The notes below the pieces were generated by a model. That model saw only the letters and a program-made list of their open reading frames with translations. It was not told where the DNA came from and did no database searches. A DNA stretch of 64,000 nt from Pseudaminobacter soli (ex Li et al. 2025). Its GTDB lineage: Bacteria; Pseudomonadota; Alphaproteobacteria; Rhizobiales; Rhizobiaceae. Made by a program: the position numbers and the translations under genes. Of the stretch, positions 8,174 through 17,273 are shown piece by piece (the first letter of the stretch is position 1; every line of letters begins with the position of its first letter). The stretch is from positions 868,001 to 932,000 of the forward strand of contig NZ_JARXVF010000001.1 of NCBI RefSeq assembly GCF_029892515.1, written 5' to 3'.

Positions 8174-9079
8174 TCAGAGCGAGGCCAGTCTTTCCCTCAG
8201 GCGACCAGCGGCGAAGTCCAGGAAGACCCGCATCTTCGATGGAAGTGCGCCTCGGACAGCGTGCATCAAGTGTATAGGGAGCGGCTCAACCTCAAAGTCC
8301 GCCAGGACGATGCGCAGCGATCCGTCGCGCACGGCGTCGGCGCATTGGTAGTGGAGCACCCGAACCAGGCCAAGGCCTTGCGCCGCGGCCCAGACCGCCG
8401 CCTCTGCGGTGGAGACAGAGAGACGCGGCCGGATTGGCACCTCGACGCTTCCCTGCCCGTCCCTTCGACTGAACGACCAGGTCGAGCCCGGTGACAGGAA
8501 ATCGAAATTAACGGTCGGCAGATCGGCCAGATCCTTGGGATGCTCGGGGTTGCCGTGCGCAGCGAGCAGTTTCGGGCTGGCACACACAACCGTCCGCATT
8601 GAACCGACGCGCGTGGCCACCATGATGCTGTCCGGCAAGGTGCCAATGCGCACCGCCATGTCGACGTGATCGTCGAGCAGGTGAAGGTTGCGATCTGTTA
8701 GCACCAGCCGGACGTTGATTTCCGGATAGGCGGCCAGGAACTCGGCGATGACTGGGAGGACGTGCAGGCGGCCGAACAAGATCGGCGCCGTCACGACCAA
8801 CTCGCCGCGCGGCGCATGGAATTCACCGGCGGCGAAGCGCTCGGTCTCATCCAGCTCGTCGAGGATGCGTCTGGCCGAGGCCACATAGGCGGAGCCGGCA
8901 TCGGTCATTGCAATCTTGCGGGTCGTGCGGGTCAGGAGCTTGGCGCCCAGATGGGTCTCCAGCTCGCTCACCTTCCGGCTCACGGTCGCCAAGGGCACGC
9001 CCAGGCTCCGGCTGGCGGACGAGAAGCTTCCTGTGTCGACCACGCGCAGCAGGATCGTCATGGCCTCGAAACGGTCCAT
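8174..9079 (-). CDS. LysR-family transcriptional regulator
   Basis: 301 residues, full LysR length. HTH at about residues 3-60 (SFSSASRSLGVPLATVSRKV), then an effector-binding domain of the subgroup that includes DsdC/PtxR-like CrgA regulators. It is divergent from a CMD/flavin-oxidase/DUF1348 operon starting at 9203, and the 123-bp gap contains AT-rich promoter-like sequence. It is the probable controller of that operon, plausibly in response to an electrophile or oxidant; that is inference from context. The start at ATG 9079 has GGAA six bases upstream. Confidence 0.87.
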   Translation of the reverse strand: MDRFEAMTILLRVVDTGSFSSASRSLGVPLATVSRKVSELETHLGAKLLTRTTRKIAMTDAGSAYVASARRILDELDETERFAAGEFHAPRGELVVTAPILFGRLHVLPVIAEFLAAYPEINVRLVLTDRNLHLLDDHVDMAVRIGTLPDSIMVATRVGSMRTVVCASPKLLAAHGNPEHPKDLADLPTVNFDFLSPGSTWSFSRRDGQGSVEVPIRPRLSVSTAEAAVWAAAQGLGLVRVLHYQCADAVRDGSLRIVLADFEVEPLPIHLMHAVRGALPSKMRVFLDFAAGRLRERLASL

Positions 9080-9202
9080 GATTATTCCAGACTTTGAGAA
9101 CACCTTTCCCAAACATATAGAATTATCTCCCTGGGTGGAAACACTTAGCTTTAATGGTGCGCGAACGGCTCCGGCTTCGCGCCCCACAGAGGAGAAAAAG
9201 CC

Positions 9203-9748
9203 ATGTCCCGCCTGACCATCCCAGCCCGTGACGATGTCCCAGAGGGCTCCAAACCGATCCTGGACGCCGTCCACAAGCAGCTTGGCGTCGTCCCCAACAT
9301 GTTTCGCCTGATCGCCACCAGCCCTGCCGCGCTGCAAGGCTTCACCGGCAACAACGCCGCGCTTGCCAGGACGCTCGACGTCAAGACGCGCGAGCGGATC
9401 GCGCTGGCCGTAGCCCAGGTGAACGGCTGCGACTACTGCCTGTCGGCGCACAGCTATCTCGGCCTGAACCTGGCGAAGGTCACGCCGGACGAGATCGCCC
9501 TCAATCGCAAAGGCGAATCGGGTGACGCAAAGGCGGATGCAGCCGTGCGCTTCGCCGCCAAGGCCGTTCGCGAGCGCGGCCATGTCAGCGATGGCGATAT
9601 CAAGGCGGTGCGCGACGCCGGCTTCTCCGACGCTCAGATCGTAGAAATCATCGCCGTCACGGCCGAGAACGTCTTCACCAACCTGCTCAACGTTATCGCG
9701 CAGACCGACATCGACTTCCCGGTCGTCCACGCTGCCAAGGCTGCCTGA
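9203..9748 (+). CDS. Carboxymuconolactone decarboxylase / AhpD-like peroxidase-related protein
   Basis: 181 residues. Contains the active-site motif NGCDYCLSAH (about residues 74-83), giving Cys-x2-Cys followed by His as in AhpD-like alkylhydroperoxidase proteins, and the family opening VPNMFRLIATSP. This type of protein is peroxidase-related and acts in the cytoplasm; the natural reductant is unknown. GAGGAGAAAAAGCC precedes ATG 9203. It is the first gene of a three-gene operon, divergent from its LysR regulator, and a paralogue of the cysteine-less CMD protein at 7560. Confidence 0.88.
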   Translation: MSRLTIPARDDVPEGSKPILDAVHKQLGVVPNMFRLIATSPAALQGFTGNNAALARTLDVKTRERIALAVAQVNGCDYCLSAHSYLGLNLAKVTPDEIALNRKGESGDAKADAAVRFAAKAVRERGHVSDGDIKAVRDAGFSDAQIVEIIAVTAENVFTNLLNVIAQTDIDFPVVHAAKAA

Positions 9749-9817
9749 CGCCAAGCGCGGGTTGGCGGGTCGTTTCGGCCGCCAGCCCGCTCCCTCTCAC
9801 CCGGAGGAGCCCGACCA

Positions 9818-10450
9818 ATGTCCTATAAATTCCTCGACATCGCCTCGACGCCGGCGGTCCGAGCGGCACAGGTGGCGATGGGCAGCGATCACGTTTGGCA
9901 GGACTTCAAGGGCGATCGGCAGTTCGACAGGTTCTCGCCCGATGAGGCCTCCTTCATCGCCCGGCGCGACAGCTTCTACATGGCGACTGTCTCGGAGACC
10001 GGCTGGCCCTACATCCAGCACCGCGGCGGGCCGCCCGGCTTCGTGAAGGTCGTGGACGACAAGACCCTGGCCTTCACTGACTACCGCGGCAATCGGCAGT
10101 ATATTAGCGTCGGTAACCTTGGGGTCGACGATCGCGCCGCCCTGATCCTGATGGACTATGCCCATAGAGCACGGCTCAAGATCTTGGCACATGTCGAGGT
10201 CGTATCGCTCGACGCCGATCCGGACCTTGCGGCGCTCGTTTTGGTGCCGGGCTACAAGGCCAGGCCCGAACGTATCCTGCGGCTGCACCTCGATGCGTTC
10301 GACTGGAACTGCCCGCAGCACATCACTCCACGGTTCACCGAGGCGGAAATCGCCGAGGCCGTCCAGCCGCTGCGCGACCGCCTGGTCACACTCGAAGCCG
10401 AAAACGCCGAATTGCGAGCCAAACTCACCGCCATGAAAGGAGTTGAATGA
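9818..10450 (+). CDS. Pyridoxamine 5'-phosphate oxidase-fold flavin/FMN-binding protein
   Basis: 210 residues of the split beta-barrel PNPOx-like fold. [19 protein letters not shown] (about residues 53-71) and [18 protein letters not shown] (about 84-101) are typical of FMN- or F420-binding members. The C-terminal 30 residues are charged and probably coiled-coil ([12 protein letters not shown]). Such proteins reduce small electrophiles or nitro compounds in some bacteria; the substrate here is unknown. A GGAGGAGCCCGACC run precedes the start. The stop overlaps the next start by 4 bases, so the two genes are translationally coupled. Confidence 0.85.
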   Translation: MSYKFLDIASTPAVRAAQVAMGSDHVWQDFKGDRQFDRFSPDEASFIARRDSFYMATVSETGWPYIQHRGGPPGFVKVVDDKTLAFTDYRGNRQYISVGNLGVDDRAALILMDYAHRARLKILAHVEVVSLDADPDLAALVLVPGYKARPERILRLHLDAFDWNCPQHITPRFTEAEIAEAVQPLRDRLVTLEAENAELRAKLTAMKGVE

Positions 10451-10923
10451 TGGAAACCGAACGCCCTCCGCTGCCGCCGTTCACGACGGTCGAAGCTGCG
10501 GTCCGGAAGGTTCGTCTTGCGGAAGACGCCTGGAACACGCGTGATCCCGAGCGCGTCGCCCTAGCCTACACACCAGACAGCCAGTGGCGCAATCGCGCGG
10601 AATTCCTTGAGGGCCGCCCAGCGATCGTCGCTTTTCTCAGCCGCAAATGGAACAGGGAGCTCGACTATCGGCTCATCAAGGAGCTGTGGGCATTCCGCGA
10701 AAACCGGCTGGCGGTCCGCTTTGCCTATGAATGGCATGACGACAGCGGCAACTGGTTTCGGTCCTATGGGAACGAGCTTTGGGAGTTCGACGAACGCGGT
10801 CTGATGCGCCGTCGCGTCGCCAGCATTAACGACGCCCCGATCCGTGAGACCGACCGGAAGTACCACTGGCCTTTGGGGCGGCGGCCGGACGACCATCCAT
10901 CGCTGAGCGATCTCGGGCTGTAG
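10447..10923 (+). CDS. DUF1348 / SnoaL-like (NTF2-fold) protein
   Basis: 158 residues matching the DUF1348 family of compact NTF2-fold proteins: [20 protein letters not shown] near the start, [17 protein letters not shown] in the middle and [11 protein letters not shown] at the end. No catalytic role is established for the family. The start overlaps the flavin-oxidase stop (ATGA), and a second ATG three bases on is equally well placed after AAAGGAG. It is the last gene of the LysR-controlled cassette, followed at once by copy 2 of the 114-bp repeat. Confidence 0.85.
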   Translation: MMETERPPLPPFTTVEAAVRKVRLAEDAWNTRDPERVALAYTPDSQWRNRAEFLEGRPAIVAFLSRKWNRELDYRLIKELWAFRENRLAVRFAYEWHDDSGNWFRSYGNELWEFDERGLMRRRVASINDAPIRETDRKYHWPLGRRPDDHPSLSDLGL

Positions 10924-10926
10924 ACG

Positions 10927-11040
10927 CTACACGGGCAGCATCACCAAGCCGCCCCTCGAAGCGCCGTTTCAGGCACACGCTTGGCAGGGTTGAGACATCC
11001 GGTCTTTGGCACGGCAACCGCCTGGTTGCCGTGCCCTGCT
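10927..11040 (+). repeat. 114-bp direct repeat, copy 2 (CMD C-terminal remnant plus terminator)
   Basis: About 95% identical to 8042-8155. It still reads in frame as YTGSITKPPLEAPFQAHAWQG and stop, the last 21 residues of the CMD protein at 7560, but has no start or body. The remnant begins four bases after the DUF1348 stop and ends just before the guaA 3' end. Confidence 0.92.
11008..11035 (+). terminator. Hairpin terminator, duplicated copy
   Basis: The same 12-bp stem GGCACGGCAACC / GGTTGCCGTGCC as at 8123-8150. It now serves the DUF1348 operon end and faces the convergent guaA gene. Confidence 0.65.
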
Positions 11041-11061
11041 ATGGGAAGGCGTACGCCCCCC

Positions 11062-12624
<1,563 letters not shown>

Positions 12625-12726
12625 GGCGAGCATTTAGAGAAAAGAAAGAGTCGGCGCAATGGGTTGCGGCGTTTCTTCGACAGGCAGTTTCAAGGGGTCC
12701 GGCCGGCTCTCACCCTATGGATGAGA

Positions 12727-13359
12727 TTATAGGCGCAGCGTTCCATCCGCCAATGCTTCGGCAAGCCTGGCCACTGCCGCCGCCAGCTTCTCATCGATCA
12801 CATGCAGATATTCGGTCCAGTCGCCGACATGGCGCAGCTCGGCCGCGCCATCGGAAATGCCACGCAGGCCGATCAGCGGCAGGTCGAAATGCTGGCAGGC
12901 GCGCAGCGCGGCGAAGGTTTCCATGTCGACCATGTCGGCGTCGATCGCATCATAGGCCGAGCCCGAAACGATTGCCGCGCCGGTGGAGAGCCTCGCCTCC
13001 GGAACGCCGGGTATCCTGAGCGACATCGGCACAGCGATAGGCAGTTCGAGGAAGGGCGTCGCGCCCTTCGGAAAGCCCAGCGCCGACGCATCCATGTCGC
13101 GATAGGACACCGACACCGCCTGGTAGACTTCGGTCTGCTCCAGCGTGCGGCTGCCGGCCGAGCCCAGCGAAACGACGAGGTCGGGCAGAGCGCGCTCAGC
13201 CTCCAGGCGGGCCAGTTCGGCGCCGAGCGCCACACCTGCCTCTACGGGGCCGACGCCGGTCATCAAGGGCACGAAAAGGTTTTGAAGATGGGGGCCATAT
13301 TCGGCATCGACCGCCATCACGAACAGGACGGACTTGCCTCCCAGCTTGGTCGCAGCCAT
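12727..13359 (-). CDS. 5'-methylthioadenosine/S-adenosylhomocysteine nucleosidase
   Basis: 210 residues of the purine nucleoside phosphorylase/MTAN fold: FVMAVDAEYGPHL at the N-terminus, LVVSLGSAGS (about 61-70) and GLRGISDGAAEL (about 163-174), which contains the catalytic Asp region. It hydrolyses MTA or SAH to adenine and a thio-sugar in the methyl cycle. A little shorter than E. coli MtnN (232 residues), as is usual in rhizobia. The start codon is 3 bases from the stop of the upstream thioesterase gene, so the two form an operon. Confidence 0.87.
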   Translation of the reverse strand: MAATKLGGKSVLFVMAVDAEYGPHLQNLFVPLMTGVGPVEAGVALGAELARLEAERALPDLVVSLGSAGSRTLEQTEVYQAVSVSYRDMDASALGFPKGATPFLELPIAVPMSLRIPGVPEARLSTGAAIVSGSAYDAIDADMVDMETFAALRACQHFDLPLIGLRGISDGAAELRHVGDWTEYLHVIDEKLAAAVARLAEALADGTLRL

Positions 13360-13362
13360 GCC

Positions 13363-13821
13363 TCAGCCCTCGATGCCGTCGCGGCCCAGAACGGCCATCA
13401 TGGTGCCCGTCATGGTGGCGATGAGCTTCGCCTCGCCATCGGCAGCGAAAGCATAGGCCTGGCCGTCGGCGACGACGATGGTGCGGCCGGGCTTGGTCAC
13501 AGAGCCGCGGAACAGGAAGCGTTCGCCGCGCCCCGGCGCAAGCAGGTTCACCTTGAACTCGATGGTGAGCACCGAGGCGCCATCCGGCATGACCGAAAAG
13601 GCCGCGTAGCCGCAGGCAGAATCGAGCGCGGCGCTAATGATACCGGCATGGAGAAACCCGTGCTGCTGGGTCAGCTCTTCCGAATAGGGCATCTCGATCT
13701 CGACGATGCCCGGCCGCACGAGCGTCAGGGACGCGCCGATCGTGGCCATGGCATTCTGGCGGGCGAAGGATGCCCTCACCCGTTCTTCGAAATCCGGCGA
13801 GGGTTCTATGATCGCAGCCAT
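13363..13821 (-). CDS. PaaI-type hot-dog thioesterase
   Basis: 152 residues of the hot-dog fold. QHGFLHAGIISAALDSACG (about residues 53-71) carries the catalytic His/Gly loop of PaaI/YigI-like acyl-CoA thioesterases, followed by VLTIEFKVNLLAPGRGE. It hydrolyses acyl-CoA in the cytoplasm; chain-length preference is unknown. The ATG at 13821 is preferred over longer readings because conserved sequence begins near it, and AGGG lies upstream. A TGTTGCACTGCAACAA palindrome at 13885-13900 lies 64-79 bp upstream and resembles the site before the phasin gene, which hints at control by PhaR and a role near polyhydroxybutyrate turnover (inference). Confidence 0.85.
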   Translation of the reverse strand: MAAIIEPSPDFEERVRASFARQNAMATIGASLTLVRPGIVEIEMPYSEELTQQHGFLHAGIISAALDSACGYAAFSVMPDGASVLTIEFKVNLLAPGRGERFLFRGSVTKPGRTIVVADGQAYAFAADGEAKLIATMTGTMMAVLGRDGIEG

Positions 13822-13884
13822 CGTGCTTGCCCTGCTTGTCGTCAGCCGTTTATCGCAAAGGCTTGACGCAGAGGCAATCGCCAA

Positions 13885-13900
13885 TGTTGCACTGCAACAA
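13885..13900. promoter_or_regulatory. PhaR-like TGC-rich palindrome upstream of thioesterase
   Basis: TGTTGCACTGCAACAA contains the perfect palindrome GTTGCA-C-TGCAAC. It shares 14 of 16 positions with 48175-48190 upstream of the phasin gene. PhaR, the polyhydroxybutyrate-responsive repressor known from Paracoccus, binds TGC-rich sites of this type; its binding here is inference. Confidence 0.55.
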
Positions 13901-13941
13901 CGTTAGTCAGCTCAATTGGGCCACCGCAGGCCGCGGTCCAG

Positions 13942-15231
13942 TCAGGCAGTCCTGCGCATCGCCGCGAAGAAGAAGCCGTCGGTGCCGCTGCGGGCCGGCG
14001 TCAGCGAAATGCCGCGCGCGGGATCGACACGCGCCGTGTCGGCTCTGCCCGGGAAATGCTGCTGCCAGAGCGCCACATGATCGACGGGCTCGAACCGCTT
14101 CTCGCGCGCCAGGAACGCTTCGATCTGGTCGCGGTTTTCGGCGTCGAAGACCGAGCAGGTAACATAGGCGAGCAGTCCGCCCGGCTTCACATGCGCCTTG
14201 GCGGCGTCGAGGATGGCCGCCTGTTCGCTGCGGCGCACATCGAGCTGGCGCTGCGTCAGGCGCCATTTGGCGTCCGGCCGCCGCCGCCACGTGCCGCTGC
14301 CGGTGCAGGGCGCGTCGATCAGCACGATATCCATATGGCCGGCAAGGCGTTCCAGTTCCGCCGGCTTCGACAGAACCTGCACATTGCGGTTTTCCGAGCG
14401 GCGAAGACGCTCGAACATCGGCGCGAGGCGCCCCTTCTCGGCATCGTGGGCAAAGATCTGACCGCGATTTTCCATCGCAGCCGACAGCGCAAGCGTCTTG
14501 CCGCCGGCGCCGGCGCAATAGTCCAGCACCTGCATGCCGGGCGCAGCACCGGTCAGGTCCGCCGCGATCTGCGAGCCCTCGTCCTGAACCTCGAACCAGC
14601 CCTTCTGGAAGGCGGGCTCAGCCTGCACATTGGGATGACGGCCGCTGCCGTCGATGGGCGGAATGCGAATGCCGTTGGCGGTGAGAGGCGAGGCAACTGC
14701 CCCGGTGCCCTCGAGTTCGGCCAGCACCTTGGCGCGGTCGGCCCGCAGCGTGTTGACGCGCAGGTCGAGCGGCGGCCGGGCGGCAAGAGCAGCCCCCTCC
14801 TCGACCCAATCCGAGCCAAAAACCTGTTCGAGCAGCGGCGCGCACCAGTCGGGACAATCAGCGCGAACCACATCGGGGGCATCGGCCAGGTTGCGCGAGG
14901 CAATAGTGGCAAGTTCATCGGCATCAAGCGGCGGCGGAGCGAATTTGTCGCCGTCGAGCGTGGCATTCAGCGTTTCGGCCGTCTCGCGCCATTCGAGCAG
15001 GAGGGCGCCGAAGCCGATGGCGCGCGGCGTGTCGTCGCCGACCAGCCAACCGGCGGAACGTTTGCGGCGCAGGCCGTCATAGACGATGTTTCCGATCGCG
15101 GCACGGTCGCCGGCACCGGCGAATCGATGGGAAAGGCCCCAATCCTTCAGTGCATCGGCTGCCGGCCTGTGCCGCCGCTCGATGTCTTCAAGCACTTCAA
15201 TGGCCGCAGCCAGCCTTCCGCCAAGTCGCAT
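13942..15231 (-). CDS. RsmB/NOP-family 16S rRNA m5C methyltransferase
   Basis: 429 residues. The SAM-binding core shows VLDYCAGAGGKTLAL (about residues 247-261) and the motif IV catalytic loop DAPCTGSGTWRRRPDAKW (about 314-331). The motif VI cysteine is in YVTCSVF (about 366-372), and the C-terminus carries SGTDGFFFAAM. This two-cysteine arrangement is that of RNA m5C methyltransferases. The N-terminal 130 residues are helical but diverged from the NusB-like domain of E. coli RsmB, so the exact rRNA target is not certain. The start at 15231 follows AAAGGGATCACC. Confidence 0.9.
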   Translation of the reverse strand: MRLGGRLAAAIEVLEDIERRHRPAADALKDWGLSHRFAGAGDRAAIGNIVYDGLRRKRSAGWLVGDDTPRAIGFGALLLEWRETAETLNATLDGDKFAPPPLDADELATIASRNLADAPDVVRADCPDWCAPLLEQVFGSDWVEEGAALAARPPLDLRVNTLRADRAKVLAELEGTGAVASPLTANGIRIPPIDGSGRHPNVQAEPAFQKGWFEVQDEGSQIAADLTGAAPGMQVLDYCAGAGGKTLALSAAMENRGQIFAHDAEKGRLAPMFERLRRSENRNVQVLSKPAELERLAGHMDIVLIDAPCTGSGTWRRRPDAKWRLTQRQLDVRRSEQAAILDAAKAHVKPGGLLAYVTCSVFDAENRDQIEAFLAREKRFEPVDHVALWQQHFPGRADTARVDPARGISLTPARSGTDGFFFAAMRRTA

Positions 15232-15351
15232 GGTGATCCCTTTTTCGGCTTACCCGAGAGACCGCCTGACTAGCGCCCGCCGACGCCCTGCACAAGCCTC
15301 AAGATCGTGGGGCCGCCGAGACCGCGCCGAACCTAAACATTTCGTAATGCG

Positions 15352-15377
15352 GGAACAGCGGGCGAGGCCCCAAAGTT
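15352..15377 (+). promoter_or_regulatory. EcfG-like (general stress sigma factor) promoter
   Basis: GGAAC (15352-15356), a 17-bp spacer, then AGTT (15374-15377), 36 bp before the ATG of the first small exported protein. The consensus for alphaproteobacterial EcfG promoters is GGAAC-N16/17-cGTT. The first base of the -10 element differs here. Confidence 0.55.
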
Positions 15378-15412
15378 ATTCAGGCAGGGACGTCATTCAT
15401 TGGGGTTTCAAG

Positions 15413-15649
15413 ATGAAAGATCTTGTCTTTGCTTCCTTGATCGCAGCTACTTCATTCATGTCATTTGGCGTTCCGGCCCAGGCCGCGAATCCAAACATCA
15501 CAAACGCGCAATATGTGTACCGTCACTACGGTCCACGCTACTACGGCCCGCATTATTACCATCCCTATGGCCGTTACTGCCGCGTCGAGACAGTCCGGCA
15601 TCACCGCTATGGCAGGTGGTGGGTCGAAAGGGTCCGGGTCTGCCGCTGA
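15413..15649 (+). CDS. Small exported protein with paired cysteines, paralogue 1
   Basis: 78 residues. A signal peptide ends at AQA (residue 24), leaving a mature peptide rich in Tyr, His, Arg and Pro. Its last 23 residues run from one Cys to the final Cys-Arg, with Val-Arg at positions 6-7, Gly at 12 and Val at 19. Two following genes encode the same-length C-terminal module, so this is a tandem family. No function is known; two cysteines 21 positions apart in an exported protein suggest an intramolecular disulfide, and the basic aromatic-rich chain suggests cell-envelope binding (both inference). The promoter resembles EcfG sites. Confidence 0.75.
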   Translation: MKDLVFASLIAATSFMSFGVPAQAANPNITNAQYVYRHYGPRYYGPHYYHPYGRYCRVETVRHHRYGRWWVERVRVCR

Positions 15650-15792
15650 CATGGTGGCCGACGACAAGACCCGAACGGCCCAATCGGTCGGCTCGCAGGC
15701 GGGGGACAGTAATTATTCGCCCGCTTCCGCAACGCGGGAAGTCACCGCGTTGAATTTCCGAAAGCAACCCCGCCCATGCGCCCATCATCACC

Positions 15793-15817
15793 GGAACGCC
15801 GAGGCCTTCCGATTGTT
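15793..15817 (+). promoter_or_regulatory. EcfG-like promoter of second small exported protein
   Basis: GGAAC (15793-15797), a 16-bp spacer, TGTT (15814-15817), 33 bp before ATG 15850. Same architecture and distance as the sites before the two paralogues. Confidence 0.55.
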
Positions 15818-15849
15818 ATGTCTGATATTCACTCCACGGAGGTCGGAAA

Positions 15850-16038
15850 ATGAAAAGCCTTGTTCTTGCTTCCATCGTCGCCATCGCGTCCGCGATTTCC
15901 TTCGGCGCCCCAGCACAGGCGGCGACTGTGAGGACTTATCACGGACATTATCATGGCCGTCCGCACTGCTATGTAAAGAAGGTAAGGTACTATAACCACG
16001 GCCGCGTTTACTACAGAAGCGTCAGGGTTTGCCGCTGA
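15850..16038 (+). CDS. Small exported protein with paired cysteines, paralogue 2
   Basis: 62 residues. The signal peptide (MKSLVLASIVAIASAISFG, cleavage after AQA near residue 25) is nearly the same as in paralogue 1. The mature part is only about 37 residues and is almost entirely the shared 23-residue module: Cys, then Val-Arg at positions 6-7, Gly at 12, Val-Arg-Val-Cys-Arg at the end. It is preceded by ACGGAGGTCGGAAA as ribosome binding site and by its own EcfG-like promoter. Function unknown. Because it is close to the module alone, it shows what the minimal functional unit probably is. Confidence 0.72.
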   Translation: MKSLVLASIVAIASAISFGAPAQAATVRTYHGHYHGRPHCYVKKVRYYNHGRVYYRSVRVCR

Positions 16039-16149
16039 CCTTCAGGAAGAGTGCTCCGCTTCCGGCTCCGTCGCGGGGCACTCTTAATCTTCATTTACCG
16101 GTCAGGTTTTTCAACTCTTTCCGACTTGATCACAACTTCGAATTATTCC

Positions 16150-16174
16150 GGAACACTCTCGGCGCCCCGGAGTT
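16150..16174 (+). promoter_or_regulatory. EcfG-like promoter of third small exported protein
   Basis: GGAAC (16150-16154), a 16-bp spacer, AGTT (16171-16174), 33 bp before ATG 16207. Confidence 0.55.
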
Positions 16175-16206
16175 GCACGCCTGTTCGATCAACCGAGGTA
16201 AAGATA

Positions 16207-16437
16207 ATGAGGAACTTGCTTCTCGCTTCCATCATCGCAGCGACGTCAAGCTTGTCTTTCGGCGGCGGGGCTTATGCCGCGCAGAATAACATCGGCGGTA
16301 TGACTTCAATGCCGAACTATCCGGCAGGAAGCCGGGTGTACAGCCCGGACTACATGGATCGCAAATGCGTCATGAAGACCGTGAGGCGTCACCGGAACGG
16401 CCAGGTCGTGCTGGAAAAGGTCAAGACCTGCCACTGA
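16207..16437 (+). CDS. Small exported protein with paired cysteines, paralogue 3
   Basis: 76 residues. The signal peptide MRNLLLASIIAATSSLSFGG resembles those of the two preceding genes. The mature N-terminal stretch (Asn, Gly, Met and Pro rich) differs from the paralogues, but the last 23 residues keep the module: Cys, Lys-Thr-Val-Arg at positions 4-7, Gly at 12, and Val-Lys-Thr-Cys-His at the end. GAGGTAAAGATA precedes the ATG. No known function. The variable linker with a constant C-terminal module suggests the module is under selection and the linker is not. Confidence 0.73.
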   Translation: MRNLLLASIIAATSSLSFGGGAYAAQNNIGGMTSMPNYPAGSRVYSPDYMDRKCVMKTVRRHRNGQVVLEKVKTCH

Positions 16438-16499
16438 CCCCGATTTTTGGTGCGGCAGACTTCTTCAGTGCATAGGAAGCGGACTGGTTCTGAAGACAA

Positions 16500-16532
16500 A
16501 ACAGGCGCGGAGCGATCCGCGCCTGTTCGATT
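16500..16532. terminator. Bidirectional hairpin terminator
   Basis: AACAGGCGCGGA / TCCGCGCCTGTT, a perfect 12-bp stem with a GCGA loop. It is followed by CGATTTTG on the plus strand and by TTGTCTT on the minus strand. It lies between the third small gene and the convergent hisG end. Confidence 0.8.
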
Positions 16533-16571
16533 TTGTCTCTAAGGCAGCCCGACTACTCGGGCGTGCCTCTC

Positions 16572-17273
16572 TCAGGAAACGGCGCTCGAAACGGCCTCGG
16601 CGATCGACCGCAGCGCGGCCTCGTCATTGGCGCTGCGCGACTTGCGCGAGGCAACCAGGCAGGCCTGCGAACGCAGGACGACGCCGTCGTTCAGGATCTT
16701 GAGATGATTGGCGCGCAGCGTCGAGCCTGTGGTGGTGATGTCGACGATGACATCGGCCGAACCTGCGGCCGGCGCACCTTCAGTGGCGCCCAGGCTTTCC
16801 ACGATGCGATAGACCTGGATGCCGTGCTTTTGCGAGAAGAACTGCTGCGTCAGCCGCCAGTATTTGGTGGCAATCCGTAGCCGGCGGCCATGACGCTGGC
16901 GGAAATCTGCGGCGACGTCGTCGAGGTCCGTCATCGTCTCGACGTCGAGCCAGACGTTCGGCACGGCGACCACGACGTCGGCATGGCCAAAACCCAACCG
17001 GGCAACGATCTCGGCGCGCGCTTCCCAGTCGGCCAGGTTTTCGCGCAGCAGGTCCTCGCCGGTGATGCCGAGATCGACGGCGCCCTGCCCGATTTCGCCG
17101 GCAATTTCGGAGGCCGACAGGAACGCCACCTCGATGTCGTCGCGCCCTTCGATATGCGCGCGATATTTGCGCTCGTCGCTCGGCAGGCTGACAGCAAGGC
17201 CAGACTTGGCAAGCACGTCGAGCGCCTGTTCCTTGAGGCGGCCCTTGGAGGGGATGGCAAGCGTGATGGTCAT
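16572..17273 (-). CDS. hisG: ATP phosphoribosyltransferase, short form
   Basis: 233 residues, the HisG_S type that lacks the C-terminal ACT-like regulatory domain and needs HisZ. First step of histidine synthesis: ATP and PRPP to phosphoribosyl-ATP. Visible signatures are the N-terminal IPSKGRL (about residues 7-13), [10 protein letters not shown] (about 67-76) and the PRPP loop [14 protein letters not shown] (about 175-188). Its start overlaps the hisZ stop by 4 bases (ATGA). Order hisS-hisZ-hisG, as in other Hyphomicrobiales. Confidence 0.96.
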   Translation of the reverse strand: MTITLAIPSKGRLKEQALDVLAKSGLAVSLPSDERKYRAHIEGRDDIEVAFLSASEIAGEIGQGAVDLGITGEDLLRENLADWEARAEIVARLGFGHADVVVAVPNVWLDVETMTDLDDVAADFRQRHGRRLRIATKYWRLTQQFFSQKHGIQVYRIVESLGATEGAPAAGSADVIVDITTTGSTLRANHLKILNDGVVLRSQACLVASRKSRSANDEAALRSIAEAVSSAVS

